From Francisella frigiditurris (lineage in GTDB: Bacteria; Pseudomonadota; Gammaproteobacteria; Francisellales; Francisellaceae), in assembly GCF_001880225.1 (NCBI RefSeq), contig NZ_CP009654.1:930001-994000 (forward strand): a stretch of DNA of 64,000 nt. The letters run 5' to 3'. The notes below the pieces were generated by a model, which did not search any database, was not told the DNA's origin, and was given only the letters and a program-made list of their open reading frames with translations. Positions 12,306 through 22,026 of this stretch are shown piece by piece. How positions within the stretch are numbered: position 1 is the stretch's first letter; every line of letters begins with the position of its first letter. The position numbers were made by a program, and so were the translations under genes.

Positions 12306-12593
12306 CTATAGTAAGCTAGCAATCTCACTTGCTGATTTAACAGCATTAAAAGATGTAAATGAATATTCCGCAATTTTTTCTTTGTAAAAAGGATCATCTT
12401 TTAAAATCTCTTTTACCTCATTTATGTCACCTACAGCTAAAATAACACCGCCACTTTTATCTTCTTTAGGGCCAGAAGCTAGAAATAGCTTATTTTTATA
12501 ACCGATATCTAAAAATTCTCTATGAGCAGGTCTAATTCTAGCTATTTCTTCTTCACTTTTAATATATTTTAGTTCTACAATATGAATCTTCAT
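12306..12593 (-). CDS. YciI-like protein
   Basis: A 95-residue ferredoxin-like-fold protein of the YciI family. The conserved His lies in RPAHREFL near residue 24 and the conserved Asp in KDDPF near residue 66. Function of most members is unknown; the His/Asp pair suggests an active site. It converges on panD with only four bases between the stops and is transcribed alone. Confidence 0.8.
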   Translation of the reverse strand: MKIHIVELKYIKSEEEIARIRPAHREFLDIGYKNKLFLASGPKEDKSGGVILAVGDINEVKEILKDDPFYKEKIAEYSFTSFNAVKSASEIASLL

Positions 12594-12775
12594 TTTACTT
12601 TTCCTTTAGTGATTTTGTTTATCAAAATATTTATAGTTTAAAATTCTACAAGAACTCTAATTAGTAATAAATTGAAATGCTTATATTTAATAAGTTTAAG
12701 AGTATGAAAAATGTTGCTAAAGATAAAGGTAAATTGTTTAATGTCTTTATTAATTCAATTAAGGATATATCTATA

Positions 12776-13828
12776 ATGTCTGTATTATTTAGTCCAATTA
12801 AACTCGGATCATTCGAGTTAAAAAATAGAATAATAATGGCACCACTAACAAGATGTCGTGCTGATCAAAATAGAGTTCCAACTGATGATATGGTTACGTA
12901 CTATTCTCAAAGGGCTACTGCTGGAATGATACTTACTGAAGCTACTTCAATATCACCAATGGGTGTGGGTTATCCAAATACTCCTGGTATTTGGACTAAT
13001 GAGCAAATACGAGGCTGGAAGAAAGTAGTTGATGCGGTTCATAAAGAAGGAGGCATTATATTACTTCAGCTTTGGCATGTTGGTCGCATTTCAGACCCTG
13101 TATATTTAGATGGTAAGACACCAGTGTCAGCTAGCGCAGTAAAGCCAGCAGGGCATGTGAGTTTGTTAAGACCAAAGAAAGAATTTGTTACACCAAGAGA
13201 GCTTAGCTTAGAGGAAATAAAGAATATTATTTTAGAATATAAACAAGCTGCCATAAATGCTAAGAAAGCAGGATTTGATGGTGTAGAGATTCATGGGGCA
13301 AATGGTTATTTGTTAGATCAGTTTTTACAAGATGGCACAAATAAGCGTAATGATAAATATGGTGGTTCATTAAAAAATAGAGCAAGACTTATGTTAGAAG
13401 TTACTGATGCTGTAGTAGATATTTGGGGGCATGATTATGTAGGTATGCATATAGCACCTAGATGTGACTCGCATGATATGTCAGATTCCGATCCTGTTAA
13501 AACTTTTTCATATTTATTGTCAGAATTAAGTAAACGTAAATTAGCTTTTGTTTTTGCAAGAGCGAGTCTTGGAGATGATGATTTGGCAGGAAAGCTTAAA
13601 TCAGCATTTAAAGGCAACTATATAATTAATCAGCAACTAGATAAAGAAACTGCTGAGCAAATGATATTAGATGGTAAGGCTGATGCAGCTGCATGGGGTC
13701 AAAGATTTATAGCTAATCCTGATTTAGTTAGAAGATATAAGGAAGGTATTGAGTTAAATTCACCAAATCCTGAATTATATTATCATGGTGGAGCAAATGG
13801 CTATATAGATTATCCTTTTGCAAAATAA
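12776..13828 (+). CDS. Old Yellow Enzyme family NADH:flavin oxidoreductase
   Basis: FMN-dependent ene-reductase of the NemA/OYE group acting on electrophilic alkenes or nitro-compounds. Seen: start SVLFSPIKLGSFELKNRIIMAPLTR, LLQLWHVGRIS, the HGANGYLLDQFLQDGTNKR motif and a C-terminal AAWGQRFIANPDL FMN-binding segment. The ATG at 12776 (350 residues) is preceded by AAGGA and matches family length; an upstream in-frame ATG at 12677 would add 33 unconserved residues. Physiological substrate unknown. Confidence 0.88.
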   Translation: MSVLFSPIKLGSFELKNRIIMAPLTRCRADQNRVPTDDMVTYYSQRATAGMILTEATSISPMGVGYPNTPGIWTNEQIRGWKKVVDAVHKEGGIILLQLWHVGRISDPVYLDGKTPVSASAVKPAGHVSLLRPKKEFVTPRELSLEEIKNIILEYKQAAINAKKAGFDGVEIHGANGYLLDQFLQDGTNKRNDKYGGSLKNRARLMLEVTDAVVDIWGHDYVGMHIAPRCDSHDMSDSDPVKTFSYLLSELSKRKLAFVFARASLGDDDLAGKLKSAFKGNYIINQQLDKETAEQMILDGKADAAAWGQRFIANPDLVRRYKEGIELNSPNPELYYHGGANGYIDYPFAK

Positions 13829-13848
13829 TATTGAGAATGAATAGAGAA

Positions 13849-14928
13849 TTAAATAAAACTAATTATTTTAGATGTAAATTCTTTAGTAGTTGTCAGTTTC
13901 ATATCTTTACTATAGATATCAGCAGTTCTATAACCTTGTTCTAAAGTTTTTTCTACAGCTTTTTCAATAGCTTGAGATTCTTCAACTAAATCAAAAGAGT
14001 AAGCTAACATTAAAGCAGCTGATAATATTTGAGCAATAGGATTAGCTTTTCCTAATCCTTTAATATCATAAGCAGATCCACCAGAAGGCTCATATAAACC
14101 AAATCCATCAGCATTTAGACTAATAGATGGAACTAGTCCAATAGATCCTGGTAGGACAGATGCTAGATCTGATAATATATCTCCAAATATATTACCTGTA
14201 ACCAAAACATCAAATTGTCCTGGATTTAATACTAATTGCATAGCACAGTTATCAACATACATATGATTAACTTTTACATCAGGAAAATCTTTAGCAACCT
14301 CATTTACTACATCGCGCCATAATCTTGATGTATCAAGTACATTAGCCTTATCGACAGATGTAAGTACTTTTGAGCGTTCTTGAGCTCTTTTAAAGGCTTT
14401 GATAGCTATATTGCGGATAGTTTCTTCATCATATTCAGCTAAGTCTGTAGCTTGTCTGACTCCATTACTATCTATAAATCTTTTATGCTCACCAAAATAT
14501 ATATCTCGAGATAACTCTCTAAATATTTCGATATCAGCACCATTTTTGATTCGCTCATCTTTTAGTGGGCAACTATCTTTTAGTGATTCAAAAACTTTAG
14601 CAGGGCGGATATTAACATTAAAATTAAAAGTCTTTCTAAGAGCTAAAATACTTTTTGCTTCACACCCTTGCCATTTTTCTTCATTTTGAGCCTCTACAGG
14701 GCCACCTACTGAGCCAAACAAAATAGCATCAGAATTTTTACATATTTCTATAGTTTTAGCAGGGCAGTGATCTTTGTATTTATCATAAGCAGCACCACCG
14801 ACTAAAGCATATGTGTAGTTAAATGTGTGATTATATTTTTGTGCTATAGCATCAAGAACTTCTATTGCACATTCCATAACTTCTGGACCAATTCCATCGC
14901 CAGCTAATACAGCAATATTTTTATTCAT
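13849..14928 (-). CDS. leuB: 3-isopropylmalate dehydrogenase
   Basis: Oxidises and decarboxylates 3-isopropylmalate to ketoisocaproate with NAD+. The N-terminal GDGIGPEV, the GGPVEAQ loop, the substrate-binding arginines in LALRKTFNFNVNIRPAK, and the metal-binding aspartates in NIFGDILSDLAS are all present. At 359 residues it is of standard length. It is the last gene of the ilvE-leuA-leuC-leuD-leuB run, five bases after leuD. Confidence 0.96.
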   Translation of the reverse strand: MNKNIAVLAGDGIGPEVMECAIEVLDAIAQKYNHTFNYTYALVGGAAYDKYKDHCPAKTIEICKNSDAILFGSVGGPVEAQNEEKWQGCEAKSILALRKTFNFNVNIRPAKVFESLKDSCPLKDERIKNGADIEIFRELSRDIYFGEHKRFIDSNGVRQATDLAEYDEETIRNIAIKAFKRAQERSKVLTSVDKANVLDTSRLWRDVVNEVAKDFPDVKVNHMYVDNCAMQLVLNPGQFDVLVTGNIFGDILSDLASVLPGSIGLVPSISLNADGFGLYEPSGGSAYDIKGLGKANPIAQILSAALMLAYSFDLVEESQAIEKAVEKTLEQGYRTADIYSKDMKLTTTKEFTSKIISFI

Positions 14929-14933
14929 AGTGA

Positions 14934-15500
14934 TTAGGCTCTATTTTGTTCAAATTGATGAATTTCATCTTTTAATGATAATAAATAAGTCATATCATCA
15001 AGACCTTTTAAAAGACATTCTTTTCTAAAAGGATCATATTCAAAAGAATACTCTTCTTTAGAAGTGGAAATGGTTTGTTTTTCTAAGTCTATTGTTAGTT
15101 GAAAACTAGCATCTTCAGCTTTATCACAAAGCTTTTTAACTATATTTTCATCAAGACTTATTAGCAATAATCCATTCTTTGCAGAATTGTTGAAAAAGAT
15201 ATCAGAAAATGAAGGTGCTATTATAGCTTTTATTCCAGCTTGTGTAAGAGCCCAAACAGCATGCTCTCTAGATGAACCACAGCCAAAGTTATTTCCAGCT
15301 ATCAAAATTTCCGCATTTTTATATTCAGGCTTATTAAATATAAAGTCTTTATCTTTTTCTTTAAGCCTACAGAATAAACTTTCTCCATATCCATCTTTAG
15401 ATGTTTGAGTAAGAAATTCAGCAGGTATTATCATATCAGTATCAATATCACTTAACCAAAGAGGTAAAGCATTACTTGTTAACTTTTTAAAAGCTTGCAT
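14934..15500 (-). CDS. leuD: 3-isopropylmalate dehydratase small subunit
   Basis: Small (swivel-domain) subunit of isopropylmalate isomerase, acting with LeuC. The conserved [13 protein letters not shown] and [15 protein letters not shown] motifs are visible, and the 188-residue length is typical. It abuts leuC with no intergenic base (leuC ends at 15501), indicating cotranscription and balanced subunit synthesis. Confidence 0.96.
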   Translation of the reverse strand: MQAFKKLTSNALPLWLSDIDTDMIIPAEFLTQTSKDGYGESLFCRLKEKDKDFIFNKPEYKNAEILIAGNNFGCGSSREHAVWALTQAGIKAIIAPSFSDIFFNNSAKNGLLLISLDENIVKKLCDKAEDASFQLTIDLEKQTISTSKEEYSFEYDPFRKECLLKGLDDMTYLLSLKDEIHQFEQNRA

Positions 15501-16913
15501 TTATTTTGCCTCCTTGCCTAATTGTTCAACACTACAAATTTTACCCATAATTGCACTAGCAGCTACAGTTTGCGGTGAAGCAAGATGAGTTATGCTGCCT
15601 TTACCTTGTCTACCAATAAAGTTACGGTTTGATGTACTAATACATCTTTCTCCTGCAGGGACTTTATCGTCATTCATAGCTAAGCACATAGAACAACCAG
15701 GCATTCTAAACTGCGCTCCAGCATCAGTAAATATTTTGTCTAAACCTTCAGATATTGCAATACTTCTAACTTGTTCAGAACCAGGAACTATATACATAGT
15801 TACATTCTTGGCAACTTTTTTGCCTTTTAGAACTTCAGCTGCAGCTCTCATATCCTCAATGCGTCCATTAGTACAACTTCCTACAAATGCCCATTGGATT
15901 TCTTTACCCATAATATTTTCATTTTCAGCAAAGCTTGTGTATTCGTAAGCCTGTTGAGCTAATTTTTGTTGATGTGCCGGAATATCTTTTAGGCTGGGTA
16001 CTTTATCTGTAATAGATATGGCATGCTGAGGGTTAATTCCCCAAGTAACCATAGGTTGCAAATTTTCAACATTTACAGTTATTACTTTATCATAGTGAGC
16101 ATTTTTGTCAGAAACTATAGACTTCCAATTTTCTACCGCTTTATCAAAATCAGTACCTTGAGGAGCGTATCGTCTACCTTTTAAATATGCAAAAGTTTTT
16201 TCATCAGGAGATACTAAGCCAGCTCTTGCACCACATTCTATGGACATATTACAAAGAGTCATTCTTTCTTCTACAGACATATTAATAATAGACTCACCAG
16301 TATACTCGATTACATGGCCACCAGCTCCACCAATACCAATATCAGCTATCAGTCTCATTACGATATCTTTAGCTGTAGCATATTTGCTAGGAGTCCCAAT
16401 AAATTCTACTTTCATAGTTTTGGGTCTATACTGAAGAATACAGTTTGTTGCTAAGACATGACCAACTTCAGAAGTTCCAACCCCAAATGCTAACGCGCCA
16501 AAAGCTCCGTGAGTAGATGTATGAGAGTCCCCACATACTAATGTTGTACCAGGAAGTGTGAAGCCTAGTTCTGGACCAACAACGTGAACTATTCCTTGAT
16601 GTTGACTATCGAAATCATAGAAATCTATATCATACTCCTTTACGTTTCTGCGCAAAGTTTCAACTTGAGCTTGAGCAACTTTATCTTTCATGTCATAGCG
16701 ATTAACAGGGGATGTTGATATGCTATGATCTACAGTTGCTAAAATAGATTTTTTATTGTTTACAGGGATGTTTAATTCTCTAAGCTTATCAAAAGCTTGA
16801 GCAGATGTTACTTCATGCATTAGCATTCTGTCTATATATAAAACATCAGGGAAATTGGGAGTGTGTTTTACAATATGAGCATCCCATATTTTATCTATAA
16901 TGTTTTTACTCAT
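15501..16913 (-). CDS. leuC: 3-isopropylmalate dehydratase large subunit
   Basis: Iron-sulfur aconitase-fold subunit that isomerises 2- to 3-isopropylmalate. Cluster-ligand cysteines lie in VGSCTNGR and PGCSMCLAMN, and the CGDSHTSTHGAFGALAFG motif is intact. 470 residues, standard length. Placed between leuA and leuD in the leucine operon. Confidence 0.96.
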   Translation of the reverse strand: MSKNIIDKIWDAHIVKHTPNFPDVLYIDRMLMHEVTSAQAFDKLRELNIPVNNKKSILATVDHSISTSPVNRYDMKDKVAQAQVETLRRNVKEYDIDFYDFDSQHQGIVHVVGPELGFTLPGTTLVCGDSHTSTHGAFGALAFGVGTSEVGHVLATNCILQYRPKTMKVEFIGTPSKYATAKDIVMRLIADIGIGGAGGHVIEYTGESIINMSVEERMTLCNMSIECGARAGLVSPDEKTFAYLKGRRYAPQGTDFDKAVENWKSIVSDKNAHYDKVITVNVENLQPMVTWGINPQHAISITDKVPSLKDIPAHQQKLAQQAYEYTSFAENENIMGKEIQWAFVGSCTNGRIEDMRAAAEVLKGKKVAKNVTMYIVPGSEQVRSIAISEGLDKIFTDAGAQFRMPGCSMCLAMNDDKVPAGERCISTSNRNFIGRQGKGSITHLASPQTVAASAIMGKICSVEQLGKEAK

Positions 16914-16921
16914 TTATACCT

Positions 16922-18514
16922 CTAAATTCTATAATTAGTTTCTAAGAACATTTCATTAGTAGCTTTGATTAATGCTTTTAAGGCAGATAGTTCAATATCT
17001 TTATCTACAGCTACACCTCTAAAAGTGTCATTACTATCATCACAACCAACTACTATAGTAGTTTCAGATTTTGAATTTATCCCAGCATCCTTAAGAGATC
17101 TTGAATAATAATCTTCTATTTTTATGCTAGGGATATATTCTTTTATCCCATTTAATAAAGTTGATAAAGCTGAGTTCTCGCTCTTGTCTGTTATTGTAAC
17201 AGTTTGCTTTCCAAAGAAGTTGCCATCCAAAACAACATAGCTTTCACCAGATGCTTTACCATAGTCAATACTTGTAAGATTTATAGGTGAGCGTATTTGC
17301 TTATAAGCTTCTAACAACTCTTCATCAGTAACACCTTTACGACGATCATGATATATATCTTTAATTCTTTGAGCAATACGTGCTTTTTCTTTATCTTCAC
17401 AAATATAACCATTTTCTTCGATAATTTTCTTAGCATGATTACCACCAGAAAGAGGACCAAATACAAATGATATTTCGCTTCCAACAGCATATGGATCAAA
17501 AGGTTGGTAAGCTAAAGGATTATTTAAGATAGCATTTGTATGACCACCAGATGTATGTCTAGCAGAGTTAAGACCAGTAATAGGTGAGTGAGGCTGTCTA
17601 GGAAGCATTTTACTTCCAATAAAGTTTGAAATGTTTTTTAGCTCGGCTATATTAACATCTGTATAGTAATGTACATCTTTTTGATTACCAAAAGATTTTA
17701 AAAACATTACACATTGTTCAAGAGCCGCATTTCCAGCTCTTTCTCCTACACCATTTATACATCCTTCAACCTGAGTTGCTGGACCATCAAAAACAGCATT
17801 CATAGAGTTTTCTAGAGCTAATCCAAAGTCATTATGGCAGTGAGCTGACCAAATAATATTTTTATCTGGGAATTCTTTTTTAATTATCTCAGCATGTTTT
17901 ATCATATTTTTTACGAAATAATTATCTCCTTCACGCTCACAAGCACCACCAATAGTATCTGGGCAGTTTATAATAGTCGCGCCACCAGATACAGCTGCTC
18001 TAATAATATCTGTTACATAATCAAAAGTATCACCTAGTCTAGAATAGCCTTCAGCACTAAATTCAACTTCAAATCCTTGATCAGCTGCTATTTTTATAAA
18101 TTCATATACATTCTTTATGTTTTGCTCTTGGTCATTCTTATTACCCAGGCTTGCTTGAGCTAGATTAGGATCTACAGGAAGATAAGTATGTACTCTAGCT
18201 TTTCCTAATGATAGAGAAGGGCGTAAAGCATCCATTGTGATTTCAATCTGATTTTGTCTAAGTTGGCAAAGACCAGCAATAGTCATGTTAGATTTTCTTT
18301 CAGTCATTCTTTTTGAAATTGTATTAACTATTTCAAAATCCGTATTACTAGCCGATGGGAATCCTGCTTCAAGAACATCAATATTAAGTTTGTCTGCAAG
18401 ATCTGCATAAGCAATATTATCTTCAAAGGTCATGCCTGCACCAGGTGACTGTTGACCATCACGGAGAGTCGTATCAAAAATATATATTCTTTTTTGAACT
18501 TTATTATTTTCCAT
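16922..18514 (-). CDS. leuA: 2-isopropylmalate synthase
   Basis: First committed step of leucine synthesis, condensing acetyl-CoA with ketoisovalerate. The HMGL-type TIM barrel opens with FDTTLRDGQQSPGAG and contains the metal-binding HCHNDFG and NGVGERAGNA motifs. A C-terminal leucine-binding regulatory domain is present from about residue 395, so feedback inhibition is likely retained. 530 residues. AAGGAG precedes the ATG and ilvE lies ten bases upstream. Confidence 0.96.
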   Translation of the reverse strand: MENNKVQKRIYIFDTTLRDGQQSPGAGMTFEDNIAYADLADKLNIDVLEAGFPSASNTDFEIVNTISKRMTERKSNMTIAGLCQLRQNQIEITMDALRPSLSLGKARVHTYLPVDPNLAQASLGNKNDQEQNIKNVYEFIKIAADQGFEVEFSAEGYSRLGDTFDYVTDIIRAAVSGGATIINCPDTIGGACEREGDNYFVKNMIKHAEIIKKEFPDKNIIWSAHCHNDFGLALENSMNAVFDGPATQVEGCINGVGERAGNAALEQCVMFLKSFGNQKDVHYYTDVNIAELKNISNFIGSKMLPRQPHSPITGLNSARHTSGGHTNAILNNPLAYQPFDPYAVGSEISFVFGPLSGGNHAKKIIEENGYICEDKEKARIAQRIKDIYHDRRKGVTDEELLEAYKQIRSPINLTSIDYGKASGESYVVLDGNFFGKQTVTITDKSENSALSTLLNGIKEYIPSIKIEDYYSRSLKDAGINSKSETTIVVGCDDSNDTFRGVAVDKDIELSALKALIKATNEMFLETNYRI

Positions 18515-18524
18515 ATCTATCTCC

Positions 18525-19424
18525 TTAATTTATATATGTAAGGGTGTTTTTATAAGCTTTTCCTTGCTTAATTTCTTCAAATTTATCTTTTAAACTTTTA
18601 GTTATAGGTCCTACGCTTTGATGATTTTTAAGCTTATGATCATCAATACTTCTTACAGGAGTTATTTCAGCTGCAGTTCCACAGAAAAAAGCCTCATCAG
18701 CATTAATAATATCTTCTACTTTAAAATATTCTTCTCTTACTTTATAGCCATAATCTTTAGCTAACATAATAACTAGTTTTCGTGTTATTCCATCGAGGAT
18801 GGTGCCTAAAGGAGTGGTAATAATTTCTCCATCTTTAACTATAAAAATGTTCATTGCAGCACCTTCAGCTACATTACCATTATAGTCTAGTAAGAGAGAT
18901 TCATGATAATGCGTTCCGACACATTCACGAGAAGCAAGTATGCTATTAACATAATGGCCACTTATCTTAGCATCAGCAACTGTTGATTGAGGATGTATTC
19001 TTATATATTTACTTACTTTTATGTCTATAAATTCCGCAGCTAGATATCTTCCCATAGGTAAACAATATATGACAATATCAACTGGATGGTCATCACTTGG
19101 TAGTACACTTACTCCACCCTCTGCAAAATATGCAAAAGGCCTTATATAACAAGAATCTAATCCACTAGCTTTTACAGTATCTTTTACAGCTTGGCATAGT
19201 TCCTCTAAAGTGAATTTTGATTTCATCCCTATAGCATTCATAGAATATAAAAATCTTTTCATATGAGCTTCAAGCATTAATATAGCAGTACCGGAACTTG
19301 TGTTATATGCTCTTATACCTTCAAATACTCCTGAGCCATAATGTAGAGAGTGAGTTGTTATACCAATTTTAGCATCGTCTGGATTTATTATTTTTCCATT
19401 TTTCCATACACAGTTTAGCGTCAT
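18525..19424 (-). CDS. ilvE: Branched-chain amino-acid aminotransferase
   Basis: Fold-type IV PLP enzyme performing the last transamination to leucine, valine and isoleucine. The PLP lysine is in DAKISGHYVNS; other family motifs include HYGSGVFEGIRAY, NVAEGAAMNIF and ITPVRSID. 299 residues. It is the first gene of the leucine operon, with AGAGG before the ATG and a predicted promoter about 45 bases upstream. Leading the operon with the transaminase couples both ends of the pathway. Confidence 0.95.
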   Translation of the reverse strand: MTLNCVWKNGKIINPDDAKIGITTHSLHYGSGVFEGIRAYNTSSGTAILMLEAHMKRFLYSMNAIGMKSKFTLEELCQAVKDTVKASGLDSCYIRPFAYFAEGGVSVLPSDDHPVDIVIYCLPMGRYLAAEFIDIKVSKYIRIHPQSTVADAKISGHYVNSILASRECVGTHYHESLLLDYNGNVAEGAAMNIFIVKDGEIITTPLGTILDGITRKLVIMLAKDYGYKVREEYFKVEDIINADEAFFCGTAAEITPVRSIDDHKLKNHQSVGPITKSLKDKFEEIKQGKAYKNTLTYIN

Positions 19425-19468
19425 ATATAGCCTCTTAGATCAAATAATTATTACGTTTAAAAACTTTA

Positions 19469-19496
19469 GTTATAGTATATAAAACTATATTGTAAA
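19469..19496 (-). promoter_or_regulatory. Predicted promoter of ilvE-leuACDB
   Basis: On the minus strand TTTACA (plus 19491-19496), 16-base spacer, TATAAC (plus 19469-19474). It lies 45 bases before the ilvE start codon. I see no leucine-rich leader peptide or attenuator hairpin between it and ilvE. Confidence 0.45.
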
Positions 19497-19590
19497 ACAT
19501 ATAGTGACATAATGGGTAATTAAAAACAATTTTAATTATTAACAAATTAAAAGTTTAAAAGATTAAGTATTTGAGAAAAAGAAAGCTAGA

Positions 19591-20850
19591 TTAGATTTTT
19601 TTAAATATTACAGACCCATTAGTTCCACCGAACCCAAATGAATTATTAAGAACATAATCGATCTTCATTTTTTTAGCAGCATTAGCAGCATAGTCTAAAT
19701 TACAACCATCATCTAGATTCTGTAGGTTAATAGTTGGTGGAGCTATTTGATCTCTAATAGCTAATACACTAAATATAGATTCAATTGCACCAGCAGCACC
19801 TAATAAATGCCCAGTCATTGATTTAGTTGAACTCATTACTAGGTCTTTTCTATATTTACCTATAGTTTTTTCGACAACTTGGCTTTCTTGTACATCTCCA
19901 AGAGGAGTTGATGTTCCATGAGCATTAACATAGTCAATAGCATCCGGAGAATCTTTTAGACCTGCATCAGCAAGAGCATTTTCAATACATCTTTCTTGAC
20001 CTGGAGCATAAGGCATAGTCATATGATAACCATCAGCAGACATACCAAAACCTACTACTTCAGCGTAAATTTTAGCGCCACGTGCTTTTGCTCTTTCATA
20101 TTCTTCAAGAACAACAACACCAGCACCATCACCTAAAACAAAGCCATCTCTGTCTCTGTCCCATGGGCGAGAAGCGCCTTGAGGATCATCATTTCTTGTT
20201 GAAAGAGCTCTTGCAGCAGCAAAACCACCAATGCCTATAGCATTACTAGCTTTCTCTGAACCACCAGCAAGCATAGCATCAGCATCGCCATAAGCAATTA
20301 ACCTAGCCGCCATTCCTATGTTATGAGTACCAGTCGTACAAGCTGTTACTATAGGTACATTAGGACCTCTTAGGTTATGATTTATAGAAATCACACCAGA
20401 AAGTATGTTGATGATTGATGATGGAATACAGAAAGGTGATATTTTTGAAGGACCTTTAGCATCTATAGTAGCTTTAGTAGCTTCTAGAGTTTCTATTCCT
20501 CCAATCCCTGAACTAACAGCAACACCAAATCTAAAAGCTTCTTCTTCTGAAACTTTATCTATCCCTGCGTCTTTAAGAGCTTCATTAGCAGCAGCTATAC
20601 CATAGTAACAAAAAGGATCCACACGTTTCGCATCTTTTTTACCAACTAAAGTATCAACATCAAAATTTTTGATTCTAGCTGCAAATCTAACTTTAAATTC
20701 ACTAATATCAGGGGCTGGAGTATCAAATCCCGTGATAGTCTCAACACCACTTTTACCAGCAAGAATATTTGCCCAAGTGGTAGGAACGTCATTCCCTAAA
20801 GGAGTTACCATTCCAAGACCAGTAACAACAACTCTACGATTAGATTTCAT
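19591..20850 (-). CDS. fabF: 3-oxoacyl-ACP synthase II
   Basis: Elongating beta-ketoacyl-ACP synthase of type II fatty-acid synthesis. The catalytic triad is visible: Cys in VTACTTGTHN, His in NAHGTSTPLGD and His in KSMTGHLLGAAG. The C-terminal NNSFGFGGTNG motif is intact. The ATG at 20850 gives 419 residues; a TTG four codons upstream is possible but less likely. Last gene of the fab cluster, 79 bases after acpP. Confidence 0.95.
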   Translation of the reverse strand: MKSNRRVVVTGLGMVTPLGNDVPTTWANILAGKSGVETITGFDTPAPDISEFKVRFAARIKNFDVDTLVGKKDAKRVDPFCYYGIAAANEALKDAGIDKVSEEEAFRFGVAVSSGIGGIETLEATKATIDAKGPSKISPFCIPSSIINILSGVISINHNLRGPNVPIVTACTTGTHNIGMAARLIAYGDADAMLAGGSEKASNAIGIGGFAAARALSTRNDDPQGASRPWDRDRDGFVLGDGAGVVVLEEYERAKARGAKIYAEVVGFGMSADGYHMTMPYAPGQERCIENALADAGLKDSPDAIDYVNAHGTSTPLGDVQESQVVEKTIGKYRKDLVMSSTKSMTGHLLGAAGAIESIFSVLAIRDQIAPPTINLQNLDDGCNLDYAANAAKKMKIDYVLNNSFGFGGTNGSVIFKKI

Positions 20851-20929
20851 AAAACAAACCAACTAATTAATAATTGAAAAAAAAGCAGAAAATAAATTCT
20901 CTGCACTTATAGTCGAATTTTTTAATAGA

Positions 20930-21172
20930 CTAGTTTACTTTTGAATCGATATAGTCGTAAACGTCTTTAACTGTTCTGATTTTTTCTGCATCTTCATCAG
21001 GGATCTCAGTATCGAACTCTTCTTCTAGAGCCATTACTAATTCAACTGTATCTAAAGAGTCAGCACCTAAGTCATCGATGAAAGAAGCTTCTGGTCTAAG
21101 ATCTTCTTCTTTAACACCTAACTGTTCAACTATAATTGAGTTAACTTTAGCGTATACTTCATTTGTGCTCAT
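20930..21172 (-). CDS. acpP: Acyl carrier protein
   Basis: Small acidic carrier (80 residues) whose Ser39 in the [12 protein letters not shown] motif receives the 4'-phosphopantetheine arm. AAGGAAAA precedes the ATG. It sits between fabG and fabF, the standard gammaproteobacterial position, and has its own strong predicted promoter in the 93-base gap after fabG, in line with the high amount of ACP cells need. Confidence 0.97.
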   Translation of the reverse strand: MSTNEVYAKVNSIIVEQLGVKEEDLRPEASFIDDLGADSLDTVELVMALEEEFDTEIPDEDAEKIRTVKDVYDYIDSKVN

Positions 21173-21220
21173 TTTATTTTCCTTCTTTTTATTTAATTAA
21201 AACACCAAATAATCTTTGTA

Positions 21221-21249
21221 ATAATATTACTTTTTTAACATATTTTCAA
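21221..21249 (-). promoter_or_regulatory. Predicted strong promoter for acpP(-fabF)
   Basis: Minus strand TTGAAA (plus 21244-21249), exact 17-base spacer, TATTAT (plus 21221-21226). It lies 48 bases before the acpP ATG, inside the fabG-acpP gap, so acpP-fabF can be transcribed independently of upstream fab genes. Confidence 0.55.
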
Positions 21250-21265
21250 TAATTTTGAAAAAATA

Positions 21266-22009
21266 TTAAGCCATATACATTCCACCATTTACATGGATGG
21301 TTTGACCTGTTATATATCTAGCTTGTTCAGAAGCTAAAAAAGCAACTGTGGCAGCGATATCTTCTGGTTTACCCATAGCCTTAGAAGGGATTTTTTCTAA
21401 GATAAACGTTTTTTGATCATCAGTTAATTTATCAGTCATATCAGTAGCAATGAATCCTGGTGCTACAACATTTACAGTAATATTTCTTGGGGCAGCTTCA
21501 TAAGCTAAAGATTTAGAAAAACCTATAACTCCTGCTTTAGCTGCACAATAATTTGTTTGTCCAGGGTTGCCAGCTGATGCAACAACAGAACCAATAGAGA
21601 TAATTCTTCCCCATCTCTTCTTCATCATTCCTCTAATACATTCTTTTGACATATGGAATATAGAGTTTAAATTTGTTGTTATTACAGCATTCCATTCATC
21701 ATCAGACATTCTCATCATTAAGTTATCACGAGTGATACCAGCATTGTTGACTAATATTTCAGGAGAGATATTTTCTTCTTTTAGTTGTGCAAAAAAAGCT
21801 TTAATACTTTCTAGATCTGAAATATTTAAAACCATGCCTTTAGCTTTAAGACCTTTTTCCGCAAGAGCTTGTTCAAATTTTTTTGCAGAAGATTCAGATG
21901 TTGCTGTACCTATTACTAGAGCACCTTTTTCAGCTAATGTTTTTGCTACTTCGAAACCAATCCCTCTGCTAGCACCTGTTACTAAAGCAACTTTTTCTTT
22001 TAATGACAT
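21266..22009 (-). CDS. fabG: 3-oxoacyl-ACP reductase
   Basis: NADPH-dependent short-chain dehydrogenase that reduces beta-ketoacyl-ACP. The TGASRGIG cofactor loop is near residue 14, NNAGITRDN follows, and the catalytic Ser/Tyr/Lys set is in SIGSVVA and YCAAKAG. 247 residues. A strong AAGGAGATAAC site precedes the ATG. fabD lies 17 bases upstream in the same operon. Confidence 0.96.
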   Translation of the reverse strand: MSLKEKVALVTGASRGIGFEVAKTLAEKGALVIGTATSESSAKKFEQALAEKGLKAKGMVLNISDLESIKAFFAQLKEENISPEILVNNAGITRDNLMMRMSDDEWNAVITTNLNSIFHMSKECIRGMMKKRWGRIISIGSVVASAGNPGQTNYCAAKAGVIGFSKSLAYEAAPRNITVNVVAPGFIATDMTDKLTDDQKTFILEKIPSKAMGKPEDIAATVAFLASEQARYITGQTIHVNGGMYMA

Positions 22010-22026
22010 TGTTATCTCCTTATTAT

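Noticed and set aside
12677-12775. In-frame upstream start for the Old Yellow Enzyme gene
   Set aside because: It would add 33 residues not seen in the family, without a ribosome-binding site; the ATG at 12776 has AAGGA upstream.
19425-19468. Possible leucine attenuator/leader peptide before ilvE
   Set aside because: No short frame rich in leucine codons and no alternative hairpins are visible in the leader.
19517-19538. 9-bp AT-only palindrome TAATTAAAA-ACAA-TTTTAATTA between ilvE and fabF
   Set aside because: It could be read as a terminator for the fab cluster, but the stem has no G-C pairs and no following U-run; in DNA this AT-rich such palindromes occur by chance.
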